Shown in pieces: positions 11,276 to 22,904 of a stretch of 64,000 nt of DNA. The stretch comes from Undaria pinnatifida (Eukaryota; Sar; Phaeophyceae; Laminariales; Alariaceae). The stretch is from positions 13,610,648 to 13,674,647 of the forward strand of contig JABAKD010000028.1 of the NCBI GenBank assembly GCA_012845835.1. Reading direction: 5' to 3'. Numbering within the stretch: position 1 is the first letter of the stretch; the number at the start of each line of letters is the position of its first letter. Under the pieces are notes generated by a model. That model did not search any database and was not told the origin of the DNA. It saw nothing but the letters and a program-made list of their open reading frames with translations. Made by a program: the position numbers and the translations under genes.

Positions 11276-12194
11276 AAAAAAATCTTTGGACACTCTCAAA
11301 CGTTCATCTGAATCTTGAGGAGCAGGAGATGTACAAGGACACATGGAATAACTTTTCAACATTGGCATCTTGTTTGTCCCGAAACAAAGCATGATTATCG
11401 TGAAAAATATCCCATAAAACTTTCATTGAAAATTGTTACGTGCATGGCCGGCACATACACGCATGATTTACGAATGATGCGCATACGAGAAGGCACTAGA
11501 ACAAAGCTACACGCAGCTACTATACGCGGCTGCACCCCGAACACAAGCACGTACGGGTACGGGTTCATACGAGCATTGAGCGGGGTTGCTGCAATTGTTG
11601 ACGAGAAAAAACGATACAGCGAGCCATTCTGCGTTTGATATTGCTATGATACTGATACCTCATCACGAAGGACAGCTCAGATTCGTACAGGGGTAACATG
11701 CACGTCGTTCAGCCGCGCATCGTCGGTACAATGTTCCGGCAGTGATCTCACTCGATGTCGATGATAGCGAAGGAACTTGGCCGTTGCCTGTCTACGTGCC
11801 AACGCCAACCTACAAAATGTCTACTGTAGTTGTGCTGGATGCGCTTTAAGAGTATTGTACGTACACACGAAAAACGAGAGTGATGTGTGCGACAGCAACA
11901 AGCGTTATACTAGTATTCGACGAGCTGAATGACGAGGGCGTCGACCGTATTTCGCGCCTGGAACACCTGCAGCGCGTCTCTCGGCGGTCAGACTGGAGAC
12001 AGTAGTCGGTCTGCAAGGTTCGTATGTAGAGACTATCATGGGGTATCCGAAGTTCGCTCGATGCTCTCCTCTACGCTGTTACGTAGAGGACATGCAGCAA
12101 ATAAGACCCACTACCCCACCCTCCCCCCTCTCCCCCCCTCCATTCCACCAAAAACAAAATCTACCAGAGTTATGAACACCATCATGTATCGGAC

Positions 12195-13400
12195 AGGTGA
12201 TATCGTCTTTTTACATTTCGAGCCATCCATGCAGCATTTACATTTCATTTCTATGGTCTTCAGGTTCCAATGAACGCCCCCTCCCACATCACCCCCATCA
12301 ATCGCCCCCGCCATGGTCTGTTCGCATTACGCGTGCCGTAAGCACCTATTCAAATGTATGCGACCTATCCCTCCATCAACCGCCCCCCTCCCCTCACCTA
12401 TTGATGTGTACGCAGGATATTTTATGCGCGCACCGTCTGCATGATCGTCTCCCAACCTGTGCTAACCGAAGTAACATATGCCTCTACATATGCCTAGTGG
12501 AGTAACGTGGTACTCGTATAACCTCATACGATTACCCGAAAGCCCCACTCGTATAGATAGCATCAAAACCATACCTGGTAGACATCATATCTGGCATTTT
12601 TAGTCGCAATGGTATATGTAGTCACTGTGAAATATTCGTCATGGTGATATATGGTTGCACACGTAGATTGGAATATTGTATCGTACGGACGACTGCTCGG
12701 TCCATGTATAATAACACACCACGAAGCCATAAAATATAGTATTTGCTATTTTCCACCTCCGTTCCCCGCCGTCATCGCCCCCCCCCCCTGTGACACAAAC
12801 GCACACAACCCCCCTCCTTCCTCACCACCTGCACCATCGCCAAATCTTAGCATCACGCGTATATGAAGTTCCTACCGTGTATACCTCGACTTTTATGCGA
12901 TCTAAAGCGGTTTAAAATTCCCCTTCCCCCTTCCACTCCCCCGCCTTTTGAACACTTCCCCCCCCTCCCCTCGCCGGTTGTACCATTAACAGGATATTCA
13001 TTATATAATGATGTGTTCCTCCCACAACCGTCAGATGTGTGGTTTATAGCTGCTGCACAGATTCAGTTCCCCCCCCCCCCCCCGCCCCCGCCCCCCCCGC
13101 CTCCTTAAAAAATCTCCGCCCTCCCCTCAGCGGTTGTACGACTTACAAGATAAACTTGATGAATTCATGCCTTTCCTTCCAAAGCTATCAGGTTTTGTCC
13201 CCTTCAGAAACAGGGGTTATAGTTTCGGCGAACAGATTGATTAACATCACCCTGTTGAACCTCGTACAAGTTACATTAATGTTCGAAAGGGAGTCGCCGA
13301 CCTATATCCTTAATGAGTATCATACACCCAGCTTGCTAGTATTAGTTTCGACGAAATCCTCAATCTCGCAGCTGGGGTGTATTTTTATTGTTATAATATA
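12195..13400 (+). repeat. Family A element, copy 2 (near full length)
   Basis: This copy is about 1.2 kb long. It starts gatatcgtctttttac with the ccatccatgcagc block, passes several C-rich tracts, and contains the unit that begins ggttgtac, includes an accgtcag/agctatcagg block and ends at a 'tatag' stretch. That unit occurs twice (about 12977-13065 and 13128-13230), showing an internal duplication. It ends with cttgctag...tcgacgaaatcctc and cagctggggtgtattttt. No protein is encoded. Two long C-runs lie at 12778-12789 and 13069-13101. Confidence 0.75.
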
Positions 13401-13417
13401 TATACAAAGAAGGCTCC

Positions 13418-13447
13418 GCATGGGTAGGGCAGGGCAGCACTTCGACC
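13418..13447 (-). repeat. Motif C, copy 1 (gtgctgccctgccctaccca)
   Basis: The reverse complement of this stretch reads gtcgaagtgctgccctgccc followed by tacccatgcggagcc. Close copies lie at 16122-16152 and 53010-53045, and all three are near the right end of a family A element. Confidence 0.7.
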
Positions 13448-14159
13448 TGTTCGATATACTCTTCGATTGAGAGTTGAAACCGTTACCACACAACACATAA
13501 TCTGGGCTCTTGTAGAGATGTAAAGTAATGCCAAGAGATCGATATTGGCTAACAGTCGACAACTTTTTTCTGCGGGTTTGCTGCGTGAATCCGATTCCGA
13601 GCTTAATCATATTTCGATCGGATAAATCCGAGCCCATACGCAGACTGACCCTCCTGTCTGGCCTCGAAGGCACGTTTCGATTGCGTTTGTTGATGTTATG
13701 ACTGAACCAAGCATTCTGGACGTAAGAGCGGTTAAATCGCCATGTCCCGGCATACTAACAGCCATATATTGCCGACATCAAATATAAGCAATGAGTGCCT
13801 GCTTCGGCTTGTCACAAAGTGAACTTGAATCGGAATACCCCGACTGTACCCTGCTGTAATTTCTTGTCGGTGTGGCGTTTCTTAAACGCTGTTCTCATGT
13901 ATCAGTTTTTTTTTTCCATCCCATTTATTGTCCTTGCACTACTCTCGCCCTCCCTCCCAGCAGTAAAACTCAGATCCCGGGTCACATAGGGGGCCGTCCT
14001 GCCTCCTCCCCACTACGGTACGTGCCCCTATTTTATCCCGAGAATCCCGCATTTTCTTCCCTCATAGATTGGCGCTGAAGTGTACCTACCCACGACTAGG
14101 CGTTCTCAGCAGTTGTTAGTTGATCCTTTTTCTGACATTTCTGCAAATATAAAAGTCTC

Positions 14160-14245
14160 TCTCACAACGGTGGGAATCGAACTCAAGGACCAGCGCTAGT
14201 AGTATTCAGGAGTAACCACTAGACTACCGGGGCTACCCGCGTCTG
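14160..14245 (-). repeat. tRNA-like SINE head, diverged
   Basis: Read on the minus strand, gtagccccggtagtctagtg and gttact resemble a pol III A box, and gagttcgattccc a B box, spaced as in a tRNA. The acceptor and T stems do not pair, so this is not a functional tRNA gene. The start gtagccccggt resembles the gtcgccccggt start of the SINE family at 55.6, 56.5 and 61.2 kb. The body downstream is too diverged to delimit. Confidence 0.6.
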
Positions 14246-14319
14246 TAGTACTCACTAGAGATGATCAATCAGCAATCAGCAGCAAGGAGCACGTCACGTA
14301 GGAAACTACACAATTATTT

Positions 14320-14440
14320 CATGAAACTTTTCTAACTACGTCAGATGTGAGTTAGACGAAGTTAGCGTCGAAACTCATATTTTGCTAGCTGCGTACCATA
14401 ATATCGATCGCCCGTCTGTATTCGTCAGTTACGTACCAAT
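14320..14440 (-). repeat. Diverged family A right end
   Basis: The sequence acgtcagatgtgagtt, gcgtcgaaactcatattttg and ctagctgcgtaccat follows the order of the family A terminus (agctgtgagatcg, tgtcgaaactcatctttg, caagctgtgtg). Similar subfamily ends occur at 56135-56210 and 60365-60425. Confidence 0.5.
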
Positions 14441-15177
14441 ACGACCGCTTCAGCAACGGAGACCTAGGAGCCGGAGCAACAACAACCAAGCACGCCTTTC
14501 TCACCGCTTATACTTCTCCCAAGAGTCTTCTCGGGGAAAAGAACCACCCGCTGGTGCGATACCGGGACGAATTCATGCCACTGGTTTCTTCTGTGGATAC
14601 CGTGTACCACTACGTACGACCTTTGCGTGACGCAGCTTAAAAACAGAATCGATGTTTCCCCTAGTTTTTTATGTCGAAAATATATTCCCTGTATTTTCAC
14701 ACCCTCCCCATACCATCAGTCAGACAAAAAGCGTGTGTGTAATATAGCGTCATCAGTGTGCGTGCTCTTACCCGTACCTATATTACTTGCACGAGTAAAA
14801 CCTATGTCGACGTGCCCGAACTAGTATAATACCAGCCTCGAGGCCGGGGACGCAGCCACTCTTAACGCTGAGAGTGGCCTTTTCTAGCTCAGTAATTGTA
14901 ATCACTACCTCCTCGTTTTGGTCATGCGTGCGCTTGCCTCCTCTATCCACGTACGTACGTGTCACCGAATTAATAAATAAATGCACTATGATACCTACCG
15001 CGGTACCATGGGGATTTTTTTTCAGTAAGTACTCTTTGTGATGGGACAAACAATGACGCCGATTTGGAAATGGTAATGTCTAGCCAAAAAAAATTTTCGT
15101 CAACCTCTCCATACGTCAAGATAGGAAGAAAAATTGGAGAGTACTGTTAAAAGTACTCCGGAGTACGAAATTTTGCG

Positions 15178-15290
15178 CACTTCTCGCTTGTCTCTCTTAG
15201 CGTCCATCCGCGTTCACGTCGAGGTACCGAACTGATAAGGCAGGGCGACAGGCGTTGGAGCCTCTCCTCGAAGACGGCGCTTGAAACGAA
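15178..15290 (+). repeat. Short dispersed repeat, second copy
   Basis: Partner of the 11.2 kb copy in opposite orientation; see that entry for the matching strings. Confidence 0.45.
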
Positions 15291-15499
15291 CCGATTTACC
15301 CAAGAAATTCCAGTTCCGAGAATCCCATACAGACACGGAAAATACTCCTTACCATATTCCTGTCCCCTAAAATAGAAAAATATTCGATTCATATATATTT
15401 TTTTTTCATTTTTTTTTTCATTTTTTTTCTTTGTTTGTATTTTTTTTTTTGTTTCCAAGAACCGTCGATTTTTTTGGATTTTAGCTTCCACGCACAAAT

Positions 15500-15910
15500 T
15501 GCCCGCCTATCCGCCCCCCCCCCCAGTCCCCCCCTCCCCCACCCCCTCCAACCCCGCTCGCTTTTGATGAAAACCAGGCCCCCACGTCCTTCAGAACTCC
15601 GGCCTCCCCTCACCGGTTATTCGACTTACAGGATTCACTTGATAAACGGATACATTTCTCTCCACAGCTGTCAGAATTCATCCCCCTCAGAAACGGGTCT
15701 TACAGTTTCCGCGCGCAGACTGACTAACATCACCCTGATGACCCTGATAGCTACACTGTAGTTGCAAGGGGAGTCGCCGACCTATATCCTTAATGAGGAC
15801 ACACAACCCGTAATACGCGCGATCGGAGTACCACACACAGCTTGCAAAGATGAGTTTCGACAAAATATTCGATCTCACAGCTGGAGTGTGTTTTCATTTT
15901 TTTTAATATT
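15500..15910 (+). repeat. Family A element, copy 3 (left-truncated)
   Basis: This copy starts in a C-rich tract and carries the block ggttattcgacttacaggat, the cagctgtcag block, ggggagtcgccgacctatat and the right end cacagctggagtgtgttttc followed by a T run. An A/T-rich low-complexity stretch (15391-15470) precedes it. Confidence 0.85.
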
Positions 15911-16121
15911 GTCTAGTCTAAAGGTATATTTGTTACGCAAAATCTGGTCGACCTCTGAAGCGCGGAATCGAACTTCAATAACAAACGTAGTGAGTACCTG
16001 GTGGTAGTTCATTAATAATCCATGTTGAAATCTCGGCATTACTTTACATACTGTACGTGTAGACCATGCGTAAGTGTAGTACCGTTTACTGCACGCTCTT
16101 TTGAATACTGGATTAAACAAA

Positions 16122-16152
16122 TCGAAGTGCTGCCCTGCCCTACCCATGAGAG
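16122..16152 (+). repeat. Motif C, copy 2
   Basis: tcgaagtgctgccctgccct followed by acccatgaga. It lies about 200 bp after the right end of the family A copy at 15.5-15.9 kb. Confidence 0.7.
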
Positions 16153-17044
16153 GCCCTTGCGCATAGTGAATTTACACAGGGAATGTATAAGGTATCGGTT
16201 CAGGACATGCTGATTAACAATTTCCGTGCGGCTTCGAATCTCCAAGACTTCAAAATTAAATAACTGTTTCACAGAAGCTCCCGGTATACTCGAGGGCGCC
16301 CGGGGACTGGGATAGCATACACCTAACTACCCCCCCCCGCCCCCCACCCCCCGAGGGGCCGAGAAAACAATTCTTCCACATTTTTGTTGTTTGGTGTGGT
16401 AATCGTTCCGAAGAGGCATACCTTCACATCAAAGCAAAGAACGCAATATTACATCTAAAATCCCTCGTATGTGTTTTATGTACCAGGTTCGACACTACTA
16501 TCGAAATGTTTTCGACAGTGGCGATACAATAATGGTGTATATAACTTGTACAAAAAAAAAATGCAGGTAGCAGACGTGATTTTGATTATATTAAGCGCCT
16601 TTTCAATGGAGTTGGTGCTGAGAATATAGTCGAATGCTATCAACATAGTATGCCGGTGCTGTACAGCAGTACCGCGGTAACAGGGTCTAACCACATGAAT
16701 TGGTGCCTCGCCAAAATAGTGCACCCAAGTCAACCCCCCACGGCGGCAACGTTAACACACACAAAGCAACGGCTCGCAGTGTGCGCGACTGCTGTAGTAG
16801 CTGCGGGGAGCGTTGTTGCTGCTGCTGCAGTGCCAAATGGCAATATTCGCCTGTGCGAGCAAGGATTGTGCAGAAACTAGGCCGCATACCAAGGCAAAAA
16901 CGATACTGTCTGCGGTTTTAGCCTCCTCTACCACATGGTACACCACAGCATGTGCCACAGGGACGAGTTTTTTACCGGATACCAGGTACCAGATAGGATG
17001 TATATATATGGTGTCGAGGTTTTGCCACACCGCTACAGCAAACA

Positions 17045-17067
17045 GTTGTCGCGCGCCGCGCGACAAC
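17045..17067. repeat. Perfect 11-bp inverted repeat (hairpin)
   Basis: gttgtcgcgcg, one central base, then cgcgcgacaac. The arms are fully complementary. Confidence 0.95.
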
Positions 17068-17625
17068 ACCTGCCGATCGCACGGCTCACCGGGGCCTCCT
17101 GCCCCACCTAGGAGCGAGCTTATAGCTGCTTTTCGTGGTACCACTCATTATGGCTGAAGTCACCGTCACAATACGCAGCTGCTATGTTTGGCTTATCTAT
17201 GCGCTGGCCTCCCATTAGTATTATAGCACTATGGAAGGCCTTGTGTCAAGCAGAGCAGGAGAGACCGGCTATCTACCGTCCCCTATATTTTCGGTTTTAC
17301 AAAGGATTTAGTATTGGCGTTTGGGCACTATATGGAAGGCGTTGCATATCTAGCAGCGAGGGGGGGACGCTCTCTAGCGTCTCGTGTGTTCGGCTTATAT
17401 ATAATTTAGTATACGTGCGGTCAGCTTATTTGGGATTCAGTATGGCGTTTTGGGGAGGGGACGGCGGTGTCAAGTACCACTCCCCCTCTTGTCGGGAAGT
17501 TCGAAGTTGAGAAAGTTAACGTGAGGTGCCGGAAAAAATGTTTTGCGCCCTCGGCATGCTTCATACTTCGAGCATTCTTAGTGTATTTGACCTGTCCGGT
17601 TCTGCGGGTACTCGGAGTGTTACCA

Positions 17626-17894
17626 GACCCAGGCTACGGTAGGGGGGTCCCCTTTTGGGCCTTTTATTTCAGTGGCTAGGGGTCACTCGCGCGAGTAACC
17701 CCTTTGTTCCTATGCAATCTTACGCTTTCTTTATGTTTTACATTGACGAAATCAATCCGCAATGCAAAGGTGATCTAAGCTGCGGCAAACCAAGTTCCTA
17801 AACCATCTTCATCCGTAGGGTACAGAGCTACTCGTGCGAGTGGCTCAAACACACCAGTGAAAATGGGGGTACCCCTCCTACCGTAGCCTTGGTC
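17626..17894. mobile_element. MITE copy 1 with TIRs and 4-bp target duplication
   Basis: This element of 269 bp starts gacccaggctacggtagg and ends cctaccgtagccttggtc, imperfect terminal inverted repeats of about 18-25 bp. It is flanked by the direct repeat acca on both sides. A second copy at 45504-45765 is about 90% alike and has its own duplication (aaga). Near the left end lies the palindrome actcgcgcgagt, and near the right end actcgtgcgagt. It has no coding capacity. A 4-bp duplication is reported for several cut-and-paste superfamilies, so I leave it unclassified. Confidence 0.88.
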
Positions 17895-18860
17895 ACCAGT
17901 GCGTATGGCCGAAGAGAGTATGAGCAGTGGTGCTGTACGCCGAATTACTGCAATAACGGAGTTGAATACTCCGAGCACTATTGACACTGCCCGCTGCAGT
18001 CCTCGCAGTATGAAATACTGACATAAAGCAACACCTCACCTTGCAGTACGAAATGGTGAAATACTGCGAGTGAGTATCACGCGGGCAACGAAGACATTTC
18101 GTAGGGTCATCGTCCATCAACAGGTTTCTATTTCAAGTATTGTAATTGAATGCCTATTGTTGTGGTCCCTAAATGAAGACATTTTCCTCCGAGCAATATC
18201 ATTTGCCCGGAATAGGCTTGCACCTGACTCTCTTGTCCACGCGATTTCCGATATTTTTAGGTATTGTTATGTAAAATTATTACTTGCACCTAGGACAAGA
18301 ACAAGTTACTAGTACAGTATCTTGATATTTCACGACCAAATATATCGTAAGGTCAGCAGTCTGCTGCGATCGAAATCCCGATTTTACTTTCCCTGTGACA
18401 GAATGTTACAATATCAACAGTGGTCGTGTCAGTTGTGGTCGACAATCGCGCTCAGTAGCAGCTAAATAAATACAGACTGGTTCAAGTCAAGGCCACGGGG
18501 GTACCCAATCGTCGCCCGGTCTCCTTTTTTCCGGTGACTCAAATACCTAGATGTTTTTTATCGGAACAGTGCAAAACATGCCTAGGATAACACGCTGCGT
18601 TTGGATGTTGGGCTGGTTCGTTACTTAGGGTCAGGCAACACCACACTCAAGAGTCCTTCATCCACAGGTAGATGTTGCGAGTCTCTTCACTTTGGTTTCG
18701 CTCTGGCCCTCAGCAGAGCTCCACACCTCGACTTTGAGGCGCCGCGGTGATCGAAATTTGTGGTACACAAAACAAGACAAGAAGCGATTTCCAACTACGG
18801 ATGAACGTGTGCACTTCCATAGCGGGCCGCTACAGCTCCCCACAGCAACCAATGCCCGCG

Positions 18861-19130
18861 AAATTAAGCAACGCTCCAGGAGGGGGTTATGACGACGTCG
18901 GGTGCGCCAGGCAGCAGTCGCAGGCAGCCAGAAGCGACTCACAGGACGTTTTCGTGTTTTCGAACTTTCGAGCCAGCAACACCAAAAGCTACCCGAAATT
19001 GAGGAACGCTCCTGGAGGGGTTAATGACGACGTCCGGTGCGCCAGGCAGCAGTCGCAGGCAGCCAGAAGCGACTCACAAGACGTTTTCGTGTTTACGAAC
19101 TTTCGAGCCAGCAACACCAAAAGCTCCCAG
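18861..19130 (+). repeat. Tandem repeat, 135 bp x 2, in frame
   Basis: Units 18861-18995 and 18996-19130 differ at about a dozen positions. The period is 45 codons, and one plus-strand frame (18747-19139) stays open through both, giving the repeated peptides DDVGCARQQSQAARSDSQDV and DDVRCARQQSQAARSDSQDV. The minus strand is also open across part of it. I do not recognise the sequence; it may be an exon fragment or repeat DNA. Confidence 0.9.
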
Positions 19131-19354
19131 ACTCGCTGAATTATATCGGTTCATACGCGGGAGCCAAATACGATGGGGACATGCACCAATGAAAAAACGA
19201 TTTTCACCAATTGCTTGTTGCTCGCCAAGCGGATGACACAACTCTTGTTGTCGTTGGAGGAAAAATAGAGGCAAACAATATTTCATTCCCGTGAGAGAAA
19301 AGAAATTATGGAGTCCAAAAAAGTGCTATAAACGCCCGAAAATATAATACAAGA

Positions 19355-19395
19355 AAAAAAATACACTCCAGCTGTGATATCGTGAGATGTATTGT
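19355..19395 (-). repeat. Family A right-end fragment
   Basis: aaaatacactccagctgtga, the diagnostic end in minus orientation, followed by unrelated sequence. Confidence 0.55.
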
Positions 19396-19932
19396 TGATA
19401 TTTGCAGCTTTTCTCTGAACTTTCGAAAATGGGATTTCGTTTGCAAATGCCATATATTCTATATTCAGGTGGATTTATATGTACGCGAATGTCTCCATAC
19501 GAGCTCCTTCTCAAAACATCTCTGTGGGATCCCCCGTGGCCTTAAACGACAAAATGTATTCCCCGGCGCATGTCCACGCCGTTTTTCGATTCAGACCGTC
19601 AAATATTGCACACGTCTTTCATATGCCTTTTCGGAGACCTTGCCTGTCAGGGCTTTACTTGTTTGCTTAATATAATTTGGATCATCTTAAACCAAGCATT
19701 ATCGGCTAACGGAAAAAAGAAAAACCGGAGGTCTGGACTCGGGATGGGCATGTACAATCCGTGTGCAAAATGTCAGGGTCCATCTCACAGAAGAGGCATG
19801 GACATTTGGACGGGTGATGAGCTCAAAAAGTTATACTGAGTATATGTTATGTATTTCAAGGACTTGGTTTTAATGTAGGATCCAGTTATTTCTGTTTTAT
19901 GTTGAATATTGAACATCCACAGGTCAGATTTT

Positions 19933-20780
19933 AGACTTTTGGGCGAAAAAATACACAAACATGCCTCGAAGTCGTACCTCCGACCGCTTCTTGCTCAATG
20001 CGGCGCAATGTTGTTTTTGCCCCCGCTGGGAAAAAGCCTTAATTTTATTTTAAAAACCTGAATGCTTGCCATTGGTGGATAAGTTTTTTGCTCCCTCTAG
20101 CGACAGCCCGAGGCTGTTAAAAACGAAATTGGCCATGGCATCGTAGTATGATACCATATAATCATCCTTCTAGTAGATATTGCGAGCGGCCTTCGTGGGG
20201 GGGAGGGTTTCCGTTATTCAACTCAACTCACCCTGTAGACCAAATCTGAAATGGATGGGCCAGATAGTTCCACTTTATTGTCCATCTTCCACATCAATTA
20301 AACGAGCAATTACCCATTGACTAACTCTTCCTGATAAATCGTTTGATCTTGGGCCTTTTTCGCAAAACAATCCACAGACATGCCTTGGAGTATCTCCTAC
20401 CGGTTCGTGCAAAATGCGGCGCAATTTTTTCTTTGCCCCAGCTGAGAAAAAGCTTGAATGTCACTTTTAGTGAAATATTGAGGGCCTGTCTTTGGTCGAT
20501 ACGAGGTTTGCTCCTGGCGATAGCCCGAGGCCATGAATAAATAAACTGGCCATGTGATCTCTTCACACTGTCCATGGGGGTCAGTATGATACAAAAAAAA
20601 ACACCCTTTGATATTCGAGCTGCATTCGTGGGGGAAGAGTTTCTGCCGTTTAACTCGAACCACTCTGTAGACCAGATCTGAAATGGATTGTCCGGACAAT
20701 TCCACTGTGTTGTCCATCTTCCACATCTATCTGTTAGACGAACAAGTACCATTGATTAAGCCTTCCTGATGAATCGTTTT
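19933..20780. repeat. Diverged tandem duplication, about 412-435 bp x 2
   Basis: Units 19933-20344 and 20345-20780 share, in order, acatgcct-gaagt..ctcc, tgc-aaatgcggcgcaat, cagcccgaggc/tagcccgaggc, ctgtagaccaratctgaaat, gtccatcttccacatc and cttcctgataaatcgt/cttcctgatgaatcgt. The second unit has a 143-residue minus-strand frame (20752-20321) which the first unit does not keep, so coding is doubtful. Confidence 0.85.
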
Positions 20781-21059
20781 CGCACGTTTTACGATGTGAA
20801 ACTATTGCCAATCATCAATTTCCATTTGGCCGACAGCACCAAACATCCGAAGTACGTGGTCCTGACAACGTCTATTAATTGGTCAACAACCTCTTACGAC
20901 GCATTTCCGACTCCTGAATTGATCCCAGTCTAACTTCAAGTATTTTTCTCTGTTGTGTTAGTCCAGCGGTAAATGGGTTCACACCAAACCGATTGGCCGT
21001 CTACTAACAAAACTCGATATGTACTAAACTGGTACGTACTAGATGACGTTTTAAGGTTC

Positions 21060-21265
21060 AGACTGGAATACAAGCATTTCATCCATCACAACGTGGATCA
21101 CTCCCCTTGGCTGTTTGCAGTAGAGACAGTGCTATGGTCGAGGGCTGCGAAGAGTGGGGACTGGTACCGGGGGGATCGCTGACGCGGCGTACCGCCTCGT
21201 GACGATATGGCACAGGGGCGAGGCGAAGAAGAGCTGGCAGTGCCACGCAGCAGAGGACATACAAG
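21060..21265 (+). pseudogene. LINE-type reverse transcriptase C-terminal fragment
   Basis: The plus frame encodes SPWLFAVETVLWSRAAKSGDW then YRGD, and after a frameshift a segment ending VTIWHRGEA. This order (V-E-T-V-L-W, A-A-K, W-Y-R-G, W-H-R-G-E) is characteristic of the region after the reverse transcriptase domain in non-LTR elements of algae and oomycetes, and it also appears at 37.6-38.2 kb. It is truncated and frameshifted, hence non-functional. Confidence 0.65.
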
Positions 21266-21286
21266 GGCAGCGACTAGGGGAAACCC

Positions 21287-21319
21287 GGGGGGGGGGGGGA
21301 GGGGGGGGGGGGGGGGGGG
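21287..21319. repeat. Poly-G run (13 G, one A, 19 G)
   Basis: Direct observation. It is directly followed by cagctgtataaatacatcagctg, which carries a 6-bp inverted pair (cagctg). Confidence 0.95.
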
Positions 21320-21469
21320 CAGCTGTATAAATACATCAGCTGTCGACGAATGCAGAAGCGAAATGAGTGGTAGACCGTGTGGCAAGGTACTGATTCGACA
21401 AATACGCAGAACCTGTGCTACTGCTGTACCCCTGAAGCCAACAACAGACAGTGAGTACTAGCGTCTGAC

Positions 21470-22310
21470 TTATTTGTTTTCGTTGGGTTCAATGGGTGGA
21501 GCGCCAAAGAATTTCAGTAACGGTACTTGTTGTCTTGCTCTGTTCCCCCCTTGTTTCTCTGTTTGTTCCCTTATTTTCCATCCACGCCCGCCTTGTGCCT
21601 GTATCTTCTTCGTGATGTTTCGCCCGTGCGCGCAACGACAGTTATTATCTGTTCCACAGCACGTATGTCGTACCTTGGTATCGTATTATGATATGTATGT
21701 TGTTTTTCTTGCAGCCTGTATGATCTTGCATCACATCCTTCAGAACTCCTGTCGACTTCTTCGTCATTTCTTAGTTCCCATTTTTCATTTTTTCATGTTG
21801 TGGCGTGTTTGTTCTTGTTGTGTTCTCACACCCGGTACGCTAGCATTTTGCATGCTTTACCTTGATCAAGTCCGGTTTGGTATGCTCTATCAGGTCTTCT
21901 GCCTCCAATCTCCCACCTCACAACAGCAGCGGTTCCGTACGTGCTAATCAAACGCCCACTGGTTCCCTGTACCCTGCTGTATCCGGTTTGCGTTTGGGTT
22001 ACCCTCCATATCCTTCATTTTCACCTGAATGATCGAGCTCACCTCAACTAACTCGCCATCTCGTACTAGAATGTACCTTATGAAAACACGCCATCCAAAC
22101 ATATTTAGTAGCCATTCCCGCTCCACGAAGCCCAGATTTCCTACGTTCAAAGTTACACTTGTTTTCAGTTTCTCGACATCAGAGCAGTCTGTGAACATAC
22201 TCGTACAATTTGTATCTTCCAGGATTACGAATCAACACAAACCTGGGTGTACTGACATCGTCTGGAAGAAAGGACGGTTTGATGTGAAGACAACACACAC
22301 ATGAGATACC
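21470..22310 (+). repeat. Pyrimidine-rich family G, copy 1
   Basis: Shares with 36280-36870 the strings cttcagaactcctgtcg/cttcagaacacctgtcg, cccggtacgctagcatttt and, near the end, acaatttgtatc...ctgggtgtact...aaagacrrcacaca. The third copy near 39 kb keeps only the end. The plus strand is T/C-rich and encodes hydrophobic but unsupported frames. Element type unknown. Confidence 0.6.
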
Positions 22311-22629
22311 GGTATACGGTCTCGTACATATGATTTTGTACATACGTACCTGTCACCGAAGACAATGGAATATTTCGGGGGATATGATACACGGAAACGA
22401 CGTATAACGTATAAGAACAAAACATAAAACATCTCGATAATCTGCACAGCTAACACTATAGGTGAAATGTATCTAGCAGCTGAAATACGCACTTCTTTCT
22501 GTCGTCGCCAACAGATTTCGCCCAAATATATCGTACAAACACATTGCGCCGTTGTTGTCCAATATGCCCCGCGCAAAATCTCACCAGAAATCTACGACAG
22601 TTATTAATAGTCCGTTGTTAAAAAAGCGC

Positions 22630-22835
22630 TCAGGCCACAAGAACATTATCCTAAGAACACTTTCCCACCTAAAACACACGAGACGAGGAAGCGGCACAAG
22701 TGAAAATAATCAATGTGCAAACTGGACTAACATGGCAGCGGGCAGCCATTCAACTACAGCACATTATCTTCCCGTCCACACAACTACCCCACTCGTGGCA
22801 TAATCCGCAACCCGCAACTTGTTTTGAACCCACGA
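22630..22835 (-). repeat. Family B fragment, inverted relative to next copy
   Basis: Reads as the reverse complement of the later part of family B: cacctaaaacacacgag, gcacaagtgaaaat, caatgtgcaaactg, ccattcaactac. Only some 70 bp separate it from the plus-oriented copy that follows. Confidence 0.7.
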
Positions 22836-22904
22836 CGCTGCTAACCGCCGCGTGTACGTACGTACATATGCCTAGACGGTAGTGACGGTAGTGCATGTTG
22901 CTTA

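Noticed and set aside
14160-14245. A tRNA gene on the minus strand
   Set aside because: A and B boxes are present but the acceptor and T stems do not pair; it is better explained as a SINE head.
21474-21947. 157-codon hydrophobic frame
   Set aside because: Same family G bias as at 36 kb.
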